Source of the DNA: Novosphingobium sp.
GTDB taxonomy: Bacteria > Pseudomonadota > Alphaproteobacteria > Sphingomonadales > Sphingomonadaceae
Reading direction: 5' to 3'
NCBI GenBank assembly: GCA_009885425.1
Contig: VFKS01000323.1
Coordinates: 1-7,323, forward strand
DNA: 7,323 bases
Shown here piece after piece: positions 1-5,431 of this stretch; position 1 is the stretch's first letter; the number at the start of each line of letters is the position of its first letter. Below the pieces are notes generated by a model that saw nothing but the letters and a program-made list of their open reading frames with translations, was not told the DNA's origin and did not search any database. Made by a program: the position numbers and the translations under genes.

Positions 1-2
1 AA

Positions 3-107
3 AAGCAAAAGCGTCGCGATGCGCTGGGCTGGTTGTTCAAGGACAATTACAAGCTGCGCACCGAAAGCCCGTCAAATGGCGGGTGGGACAGCGGCGGAGA
101 CTATTGA
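3..107 (+). CDS. C-terminal end of an unrecognised protein (partial, 5' end outside window)
   Basis: Reading from base 3 in frame gives 34 residues and then a TGA stop at 105-107. The peptide starts KQKRRDALGWLFKDNYKL and ends GGWDSGGDY. It has a basic, amphipathic first half and a glycine/aspartate-rich polar tail, which looks like a genuine protein C-terminus. An overlapping frame starting at the ATG at 19 is rich in Pro, Arg and Ala and runs through the antisense of the next gene, so it is less credible. The stop overlaps the stop of the convergent oxidoreductase gene by 7 bp, a common arrangement in compact genomes. I do not recognise the family and assign no function. Confidence is for this being a real gene end. 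Confidence 0.6.
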   Translation, partial: KQKRRDALGWLFKDNYKLRTESPSNGGWDSGGDY

Positions 108-1108
108 GCCACCGCCAGCACAATCTTTCCAATGTGTGCGCCCGATTCCATCCGCGCGTGGGCCCCGGCGGCATCCGCCAGCGCAAAAGTCTGATCCATC
201 ACCGGACGCAGCGTGCCCGCTTCGACCAGGGGCCAGGCCAGCTGGGCAATCTCTTGCGCCAGTAGCGTCTTGAACGTGTCGGTGCGTGGGCGCAGCGTCG
301 ATCCGGTCAGGTGCAGGCGGCGCTGCATCACTTGGGCCATGTTGATCGTGGCCTGCAAGCCGCCCTGGACCGCAATGGTGACATGGCGGCCATCTTCGCC
401 CAGACAGTTGAGGTTGCGCGGCACATAGTCGCCTGCGACCATGTCGAGCACCAGCTCTACCCCCTTGCCGCCGGTAATCTGGGCGACTTCCTCGACGAAA
501 TCCTGCGCCTTGTAATCAATCGCGTGGTCCGCCCCGATCTTCAGCGCGGCGGCGCATTTGTCGGCCCCGCCGCAGGTAACGATCACAGTCAGTCCGAAGG
601 CTTTCCCCAGCATGATCGCCATTGAACCGATTCCGCTGGTCCCGCCATGGACGAGGATCGTCTCACCTTCCTTGGCATAGCCACGCTCAAACACATTGTG
701 CCAAACGGTAAACAGCGTTTCGGGCAGTGCGGCCGCCTGATCAAGCGGCAGATCAGCGGGCACCGGCAGACAGTGCCCCGCGGGCACCCGGCAATATTCG
801 GCATAGCCGCCGCCCGGGGTCAGCGCGCAGACCATTTGGCTCAGCAGCGCCGGATCGGCCCCTTCGCCGAGCGCCACGACTTCGCCCGAAACCTCCAGCC
901 CCGGCACCGGCGAGGCGCCCGGCGGTGCGGGGTAAAAGCCGCGGCGTTGGATCACATCGGGGCGGTTGACCCCGGCATAGGCGACCTTGATCAGCACATC
1001 GCCGGCCTGCAGCACCGGCATGGGCAGTTCCATCAATTGAAGCACTTCGGGCCCGCCGGGGGCTTCAAAATGCGCAGCCAGCATCGTTTTCGGAAGCGAT
1101 TCAGCCAT
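101..1108 (-). CDS. NAD(P)H:quinone oxidoreductase, PIG3-type zinc-independent MDR family
   Basis: This encodes 335 residues, the usual size for the family. It is a medium-chain dehydrogenase/reductase of the quinone oxidoreductase (PIG3/TP53I3, QOR) branch, predicted to be cytosolic and to reduce quinones with NADPH. The N-terminal GroES-like domain carries NRPDVIQRRGFYPAPPGASP (residues 48-67) followed by GLEVSGEVV, which is typical of PIG3-like proteins. The Rossmann domain has the glycine-rich nucleotide-binding segment HGGTSGIGSMAI (154-165). No cysteine cluster for structural zinc is visible, as expected for this branch. The open frame extends upstream to 1228, but I chose the ATG at 1106-1108 because AGGGGA lies 7 nt before it and the extra residues look non-coding. 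The stop overlaps the convergent upstream gene. The physiological substrate cannot be told from sequence. Confidence 0.93.
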   Translation of the reverse strand: MAESLPKTMLAAHFEAPGGPEVLQLMELPMPVLQAGDVLIKVAYAGVNRPDVIQRRGFYPAPPGASPVPGLEVSGEVVALGEGADPALLSQMVCALTPGGGYAEYCRVPAGHCLPVPADLPLDQAAALPETLFTVWHNVFERGYAKEGETILVHGGTSGIGSMAIMLGKAFGLTVIVTCGGADKCAAALKIGADHAIDYKAQDFVEEVAQITGGKGVELVLDMVAGDYVPRNLNCLGEDGRHVTIAVQGGLQATINMAQVMQRRLHLTGSTLRPRTDTFKTLLAQEIAQLAWPLVEAGTLRPVMDQTFALADAAGAHARMESGAHIGKIVLAVAQ

Positions 1109-1203
1109 TTGTCTGTCCCCTGTTGCCATGAGGCCACGGCCACGGCACCTACCCTTTTGACCCGTTGACAGCAAGCGCGCGCCGTCCGATTCAGGTTGGC
1201 AAG
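1109..1203. promoter_or_regulatory. Divergent intergenic region with weak promoter-like boxes
   Basis: These 95 bp separate two divergent genes and must hold the promoter of the leftward oxidoreductase and probably one for DUF1192. For the leftward gene, TTGCTG (minus strand, 1174-1169) lies 17 bp from TAGGTG (1151-1146), a weak sigma-70-like pair. For the rightward gene there is a perfect TTGACA at 1165-1170, but the best -10 position (GATTCA, 1188-1193) is poor and would leave almost no leader before the ATG at 1204. A GATTC at 1188-1192 fits the GANTC recognition sequence of the alphaproteobacterial methyltransferase CcrM. The region's role is inferred from gene orientation; the individual boxes are weak. 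Confidence 0.35.
1116..1121 (-). promoter_or_regulatory. Ribosome binding site that sets the start of the quinone oxidoreductase gene
   Basis: On the minus strand AGGGGA is followed by 7 nt and then the ATG at 1108. This is a strong Shine-Dalgarno match at good spacing. The in-frame ATGs at 1129 and 1228 have no comparable site, so this decides the start. Confidence 0.75.
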
Positions 1204-1416
1204 ATGGATGATGACCTGCCCCGTGCAAAAGGCGATGCCGCCAGCCTGCTGGCGAAGGAATTGCTCGATTCCTATTCGCAGGACGAGCTTGGTGAACGGA
1301 TCGCTTTGCTCGAAGCCGAGATTGTCCGGGTTATTGCCCACCGTAACAAAGTTGCAGCGCACCGCTCGGCCGCCGATGCCCTGTTCAAGCCCATAACCGA
1401 CCTAGGCTCAAGCTGA
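1204..1416 (+). CDS. DUF1192 family small protein
   Basis: This 70-residue protein begins MDDDLPRAKGDAASLLAKE and continues with an acidic/basic helical stretch (ELGERIALLEAEIVRVIAHR, about residues 28-47) and ADALFKP near the end. This pattern is typical of DUF1192, a small alphaproteobacterial family of unknown function. The central stretch has leucine/isoleucine spacing compatible with a short coiled coil. There is no signal peptide or membrane segment, so it is predicted cytosolic. I chose the ATG at 1204 rather than the in-frame ATG at 1165 because family members begin with MDDDLPR-like sequence and a weak purine-rich site (AGGTTGG) lies just upstream. It is divergent from the oxidoreductase and co-directional with clpA across a 131-bp gap, so it may be transcribed separately. 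Its function is not known. Confidence 0.85.
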   Translation: MDDDLPRAKGDAASLLAKELLDSYSQDELGERIALLEAEIVRVIAHRNKVAAHRSAADALFKPITDLGSS

Positions 1417-1430
1417 TGCAGGTTCCCGCT

Positions 1431-1462
1431 CTTTTCACAGCCCCGGCGGGTCCCCATATAGG
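1431..1462 (+). promoter_or_regulatory. Candidate clpA promoter, heat-shock (sigma-32) like
   Basis: CCCCATAT at 1452-1459 matches the classic sigma-32 -10 element CCCCATnT exactly. CTTTTCA at 1431-1437 is a partial match to the -35 element CTTGAAA, with a 14-bp spacer that lies in the accepted range. The same DNA can also be read as a sigma-70 promoter: TTCACA (1434-1439), 17 bp, TATAGG (1457-1462). Either reading would start transcription near 1466-1470 and give a leader of about 80 nt to the clpA ATG. It lies in the only non-coding gap upstream of clpA. The matches are seen in sequence; promoter activity is inferred. Confidence 0.45.
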
Positions 1463-1491
1463 TTTGGTTAACTCTGTTTCTTCATATTGTC

Positions 1492-1502
1492 TGGCAGTGC
1501 CA
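1492..1502. repeat. Small perfect palindrome in the clpA leader
   Basis: TGGCA-G-TGCCA is an 11-bp perfect dyad with a one-base centre. It sits about 25-35 bp downstream of the predicted transcription start and 45 bp before the clpA ATG. The centre is too tight for an RNA hairpin, so if functional it would more likely be a protein-binding operator half-site pair. An 11-bp dyad can also occur by chance. Confidence 0.3.
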
Positions 1503-1547
1503 AATTCACCGTCACAGGCCACACCCTCCCTAGTGAGAGATCGATAG

Positions 1548-3941
1548 ATGCCCAGCTTCGCCCAAAGCCTCGAAAAAACGCTGCATACCGCGCTGACCAA
1601 TGCGTCGGAGCGCAGCCACGAGTATGCGACTCTCGAGCATTTGTTGCTCGCGCTGATCGAGGATCCCGATGCAGCACAAGTGATGACCGCCTGCGGTGTT
1701 GATTTGGGCGAATTGGCCGAAGTGGTGAAGCAGTACCTCGATCAGGAATACCAATCACTCAAAACCCAGGAAAAGGGCGATCCCGCACCGACCGCCGGGT
1801 TCCAGCGGGTGATCCAGCGCGCGATCCTGCACGTCCAGTCGAGCGGCAAGGATACCGTCACCGGCGCCAATGTGCTGGTCGCGCTGTTTTCCGAGCGTGA
1901 CAGCTATGCGGTCTATTTCCTCCAGCAGCAGGATATGAGCCGGCTCGACGCGGTCAGCTATATCAGCCACGGGATCGGCAAGGGCGGCAAGCGGATCGAA
2001 GATCGCAGCCCGCAAGGCAGCGACATTCCCGAAACCCCAGCGCAGGAAGACAAGGCCGCTGTGGGCAAGGATGGCAAGAAGGATTCGGCGCTAGACCAGT
2101 TCTGCGTCAACCTCAACGAGCGGGCGCTGGCCGGCAAGATTGATCCGCTGATCGGGCGCGGCCCCGAAGTTGACCGGACAATCCAGATCCTGTGCCGCCG
2201 GTCCAAGAACAATCCGCTCTATGTTGGCGATCCCGGCGTCGGCAAAACCGCGATTGCCGAAGGCCTCGCGCGCAAGATCATTGAGGGCGAAGTGCCCGAA
2301 GTGCTGGCCAACGCCGTGATCTATTCGCTCGACATGGGCGCGCTGCTCGCCGGCACCCGCTATCGCGGTGATTTCGAGGAGCGGCTCAAGCAGGTCGTCA
2401 GCGAGCTCGAAAAGATGCCCGATGCGGTGCTGTTCATCGACGAGATTCACACCGTGATCGGCGCCGGGGCAACCAGCGGCGGGGCGATGGATGCTTCCAA
2501 CCTGCTCAAGCCCGCGCTGTCGTCTGGCGCGATCCGCTGCATCGGCTCGACCACCTACAAGGAATTTCGCAACCACTTCGAAAAGGACCGCGCGCTGCTG
2601 CGCCGGTTCCAGAAAATCGATGTCAACGAACCGACCATCGAGGACACAATCAAGATCCTCAAGGGCCTACGCAGCGCCTTCGAGGAACACCACAAGGTCA
2701 AGTACACGCCCGATGCGATCAAGACCGCGGTCGAGCTTTCGGCGCGCTACATCAATGACCGCAAATTGCCCGACAAGGCGATCGACGTGATCGACGAGGT
2801 TGGCGCAATGCAGATGCTGGTGGCCCCATCGAAGCGCAAAAAGATCATCACCGCGCGCGAGATTGAAGCCGTGATCGCAACCATGGCGCGGATCCCGCCC
2901 AAATCGGTTTCCAGCGACGATCGAGCGGCGCTCGAGCATCTGGCCAAGGACCTTAAACGCGTGGTGTTCGGCCAGGACCACGCGATCGAAGTGCTGTCGA
3001 GCGCGATGAAGCTATCGCGCGCCGGGCTGCGTGATCTTGAAAAGCCGATTGGCTCGTTCCTGTTCGGCGGCCCGACCGGGGTCGGCAAGACCGAAGTGGC
3101 CAAGCAGCTTGCCAGCATCATGGGCATTCCGATCCAGCGGTTCGATATGTCCGAATATATGGAACGGCATTCGGTCAGCCGCCTGATCGGCGCGCCTCCG
3201 GGCTATGTCGGCTATGATCAGGGCGGATTGCTGACCGATGCGATCGACCAGCAGCCGCACTGCGTCCTGTTGCTCGACGAAATCGAAAAGGCCCACCCCG
3301 ATCTGTTCAACATCCTATTGCAGGTGATGGACAACGGCCGCCTGACCGATCACCACGGCAAAACGGTCGATTTCCGCAATGTTGTGCTGATCATGACCAC
3401 CAATGCCGGGGCCAGCGACATGGCCCGCCAAGGGATCGGGTTTGGCGACGTGTCCAAGGCCGATGCCGGGGACGAAGCGGTCAAAAAGATGTTCAGCCCC
3501 GAATTCCGCAACCGGCTCGATGCGATCGTGCCGTTTGCCTACCTTGGCACCGAAGTGATCGCGCGGGTGGTCGAAAAGTTCGTGCTCCAACTGGAACTGC
3601 AACTGGCCGATCAGAACGTCCACATCCAGTTTGACAGCGACGCCCGCGATTGGCTGGGCAAGCGCGGTTATGACAAGCTCTATGGCGCCCGGCCGATGGC
3701 CCGGCTGATCCAGGACAAGGTCAAACAACCGCTGGCCGAAGAACTGCTGTTCGGCAAATTGCGCCACGGCGGTGAGGTGCACGTTTCGGTCAAGGACGAA
3801 GCCCTGGCCTTCGAATTGACCCCGGCCCCGCCCAAACTGGACAAGCGCAGCAAAAAGTCTGCCGCCCCGGTCGCCGAAGCGCAGGCCAAGCCAAAGCGCA
3901 AAGGCAAGGCCGCACCGGAGGCGAGCGGCGAGGGCGATTGA
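1548..3941 (+). CDS. clpA: ATP-dependent Clp protease ATP-binding subunit ClpA
   Basis: This 797-residue protein is the hexameric AAA+ unfoldase that feeds substrates into the ClpP peptidase in the cytosol. The Clp N-domain covers about residues 1-145, followed by a charged linker (about 146-180). In D1, Walker A is GDPGVGKT (227-234), Walker B VLFIDE (294-299), the pore-loop region AGTRYRGDFEE (268-278), and arginine-finger candidates lie in LLRRFQK (350-356). In D2, Walker A is GPTGVGKT (508-515), Walker B VLLLDE (573-578), the pore loop GYVGYD (552-557), and sensor 2 GARP (713-716). The ClpP-docking loop carries IGF (630-632), which separates it from ClpB. The absence of a long middle coiled-coil domain between D1 and D2 also argues against ClpB/ClpC. 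The last 40 residues form a Lys/Ala-rich tail beyond the usual core; E. coli ClpA is 758 residues. The start follows GAGA at 1535-1540. No clpS precedes it. Confidence 0.97.
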   Translation: MPSFAQSLEKTLHTALTNASERSHEYATLEHLLLALIEDPDAAQVMTACGVDLGELAEVVKQYLDQEYQSLKTQEKGDPAPTAGFQRVIQRAILHVQSSGKDTVTGANVLVALFSERDSYAVYFLQQQDMSRLDAVSYISHGIGKGGKRIEDRSPQGSDIPETPAQEDKAAVGKDGKKDSALDQFCVNLNERALAGKIDPLIGRGPEVDRTIQILCRRSKNNPLYVGDPGVGKTAIAEGLARKIIEGEVPEVLANAVIYSLDMGALLAGTRYRGDFEERLKQVVSELEKMPDAVLFIDEIHTVIGAGATSGGAMDASNLLKPALSSGAIRCIGSTTYKEFRNHFEKDRALLRRFQKIDVNEPTIEDTIKILKGLRSAFEEHHKVKYTPDAIKTAVELSARYINDRKLPDKAIDVIDEVGAMQMLVAPSKRKKIITAREIEAVIATMARIPPKSVSSDDRAALEHLAKDLKRVVFGQDHAIEVLSSAMKLSRAGLRDLEKPIGSFLFGGPTGVGKTEVAKQLASIMGIPIQRFDMSEYMERHSVSRLIGAPPGYVGYDQGGLLTDAIDQQPHCVLLLDEIEKAHPDLFNILLQVMDNGRLTDHHGKTVDFRNVVLIMTTNAGASDMARQGIGFGDVSKADAGDEAVKKMFSPEFRNRLDAIVPFAYLGTEVIARVVEKFVLQLELQLADQNVHIQFDSDARDWLGKRGYDKLYGARPMARLIQDKVKQPLAEELLFGKLRHGGEVHVSVKDEALAFELTPAPPKLDKRSKKSAAPVAEAQAKPKRKGKAAPEASGEGD

Positions 3942-3986
3942 TTGGCCCCGCGCCAGAATATGCCCGGGCCCGGCTAGGGCGCGTCA

Positions 3987-4613
3987 ATGAACGCCATTGA
4001 TCGCACCCGTCGCCGACTGGCCATCGCCGCAGCCGCGCTGGCGGGCTATGTCGATGCCGTCGGATTTCTTTCCGCTGATCGCTATTTCGTCTCGTTCATG
4101 TCAGGCAACACCACCCGGCTCGGGGTTGACCTGATTGCGGCCCCGCGCAGTGCGGCGATTCCGGCATTGTTGGTCGCAGGTTTTGTGTTGGGCGTATTTG
4201 GCGGCGCGGTACTGGCCGCCAAGGCTGGGCCGCGGCGCAAGTTTGCGGTGCTGGTGCTGGTTGCCGGATTGCTCGGCGGAGCGGCCTTGTCGCCGCGAAT
4301 CGAGCTGACACTGGCCCTGCTGGTCCTGGCGATGGGCGCGCTCAACAACACCTTCCAACGCGATGGCGAGGTTTCGGTCGGGCTGACCTATATGACCGGG
4401 GCGTTGGTAAGGTTCGCGCAAGGCTTGGCGGCCAAGGTGATGGGGACCGGCGGCAAAGGCTGGGAGGGCTGGCTCTTACTATGGCTTGGCCTTGCGCTGG
4501 GTGCGGTATCCGGGGCCTATGCCATGCTGACCTGGCCCGACATGGCGCTATGGCTGGCAGCAGTTTGGGCAGCGGCGCTCGCGCTGTTTGCTCGGAGGCT
4601 GTCGGTCAGCTGA
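3987..4613 (+). CDS. DUF1275 (YoaK-family) multi-pass membrane protein
   Basis: This 208-residue, very hydrophobic protein has about six predicted membrane segments (roughly residues 11-29, 55-78, 85-101, 105-120, 160-180 and 185-203). The family hallmarks are GYVDAVGF (20-27), FMSGNTTRLG (37-46) and MGALNN (116-121). A second motif, TYMTGALVRF (134-143), echoes the first SGN motif and is consistent with an internal duplication. DUF1275 proteins resemble small inner-membrane transporters, but no substrate is established that I can name. The ATG at 3987 is preceded by AGGG (3976-3979) with a 7-nt spacer. It lies 45 bp after clpA with no visible terminator, so readthrough from clpA is possible. 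Its stop overlaps the convergent DUF167 gene by 8 bp. Confidence 0.9.
   Translation: MNAIDRTRRRLAIAAAALAGYVDAVGFLSADRYFVSFMSGNTTRLGVDLIAAPRSAAIPALLVAGFVLGVFGGAVLAAKAGPRRKFAVLVLVAGLLGGAALSPRIELTLALLVLAMGALNNTFQRDGEVSVGLTYMTGALVRFAQGLAAKVMGTGGKGWEGWLLLWLGLALGAVSGAYAMLTWPDMALWLAAVWAAALALFARRLSVS
4606..4613. other. Palindromic octamer that forms the stop codons of two convergent genes
   Basis: TCAGCTGA reads the same on both strands. On each strand it supplies an AGC TGA end (Ser-stop), for the DUF1275 gene on plus and the DUF167 gene on minus. There is no intergenic DNA between the two genes, so no conventional terminator can sit between them. Confidence 0.9.
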
Positions 4614-4884
4614 GCTGCACCAGTTTGTCGCGCGCGGTTGCGCCGCGCAACAAGCGAAGCCGTGACGTCGCTATGCCCAGCGCCTTGGCCAGCAGTTCGA
4701 GCACAGTATCGTTCGCCGCGCCGCCTTCAGGCTTGGTCCGCACTTTCATCAGCACCACGCCATCGCCGAGTTCAACGCTCTCGGTCCGCGCGCCCGGCGT
4801 CACCCGCAGCACCAGCCGCCCTTCACCGTCGGCCAGCGCGCGGATCGCGGCGGTAGGCGGAAAATCAGCCTTCGGTTTGGCCAT
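4606..4884 (-). CDS. DUF167 (YggU-like) family protein
   Basis: This 92-residue protein shows the DUF167 pattern: LVLRVTPGARTESV (24-37), VRTKPEGGAANDTVLELLAK (48-67) and the closing GATARDKLV (81-89). These are small, soluble, widely conserved proteins of unknown biochemical role. The ATG at 4882-4884 lies inside the end of the carbonic anhydrase gene, a 20-bp overlap. No good Shine-Dalgarno site precedes it, so translation probably depends on coupling to the upstream gene. No alternative start closer to the motif region is plausible, since the next Met is in the domain core. It is the last gene of the minus-strand operon and ends tail-to-tail with the DUF1275 gene. Confidence 0.88.
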   Translation of the reverse strand: MAKPKADFPPTAAIRALADGEGRLVLRVTPGARTESVELGDGVVLMKVRTKPEGGAANDTVLELLAKALGIATSRLRLLRGATARDKLVQLS

Positions 4885-5431
4885 TATACAACGCCGCGTG
4901 GAGCTTGGCGTTCTCGACGTAGTGCCCCACGCCCATTTGCAGCCCGGCGATCATCCGGTCATCGAGATCGCGCATGAAGGTGGCCGGGCGGCCACTCCAC
5001 AATTGGCGGGCCGGGATCCGTTTGCCGGGGGCGAGCAGGGCGCCGGCGGCGAGCATCGCTTCGGCCTCAATCACACAGCCGTTCATGGTCTGCGCGGCGA
5101 ACCCGACGAAGCCCTTGTCCTCGATCACCGTCCCGTGGAGCATCGCCATGTGGCCGATCAGCACGTCATCCCCGATCAGCGTGGGGAAGCCATCGGGCGC
5201 GCCGGGCATCGGGCCGTCGCAATGGATCACGGTGCCATCCTGAACATTGGTTCGCGCCCCGATCACGATCCGGGTGACATCGCCGCGCAGCACGCAATTG
5301 TACCAGACACTGGCATCCGGCCCGATCTCGACATCGCCAATGATCCGGCAGCCGGGGGCGATGAAAGCGCTGTCGTGAATGCGCGGGGTCTTGCCGCGGA
5401 AGGCAACGATAGTGGTGTCGGGACGGTTCAT
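4865..5431 (-). CDS. Gamma-class carbonic anhydrase family protein (left-handed beta-helix)
   Basis: This 188-residue protein is built of hexapeptide repeats (for example IGDVEIGPDASVWYN, 31-45), which form a left-handed beta-helix trimer. Three histidines at H70 (VIHCD), H94 (IGH) and H99 (MLHG) match the metal ligands of gamma carbonic anhydrases. LRGD (48-51) and Q64 (NVQDG) match the conserved Arg, Asp and Gln around the site. A loop insertion, DGPMPGAPDGFP (72-83), separates the first ligand from the other two. With all ligands kept, CO2 hydration is possible, but many gamma-CA-like proteins (YrdA/PaaY type) have other or no measured activity. The start ATG (5431) overlaps the upstream stop in an ATGA junction and GGGGA lies 4 nt before it. 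It is predicted cytosolic. Confidence 0.92.
   Translation of the reverse strand: MNRPDTTIVAFRGKTPRIHDSAFIAPGCRIIGDVEIGPDASVWYNCVLRGDVTRIVIGARTNVQDGTVIHCDGPMPGAPDGFPTLIGDDVLIGHMAMLHGTVIEDKGFVGFAAQTMNGCVIEAEAMLAAGALLAPGKRIPARQLWSGRPATFMRDLDDRMIAGLQMGVGHYVENAKLHAALYNGQTEG

Noticed and set aside
19..273. An 84-codon plus-strand frame at the left edge.
   Set aside because: It crosses into the antisense of the oxidoreductase and is Pro/Ala/Arg-rich. The neighbouring frame ending at 107 gives a more protein-like C-terminus.
1109..1228. N-terminal extension of the oxidoreductase to the upstream ATG at 1228.
   Set aside because: The added 40 residues are Gly/Arg/His-rich, overlap the DUF1192 start and lack a ribosome binding site. 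The ATG at 1108 has AGGGGA at 7-nt spacing.
1425..1450. Possible terminator hairpin after DUF1192 (CCCGC with GCGGG).
   Set aside because: The stem is only 5 bp with a 16-nt loop and no T-run follows. The same bases are better explained as part of a promoter.
2091..2576. A 161-codon minus-strand open frame inside clpA.
   Set aside because: It is antisense to the conserved D1 domain of ClpA and its composition mirrors the codon bias of the real gene.
3315..3782. A 155-codon minus-strand open frame inside the clpA D2 region.
   Set aside because: It is antisense to conserved D2 motifs and has no recognisable domain of its own.
3962..3973. GC-rich palindrome (GCCCGGGC and overlapping GGGCCC) between clpA and the DUF1275 gene.
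   Set aside because: There is no usable loop or T-tract for a terminator, and short GC palindromes are common in this composition.
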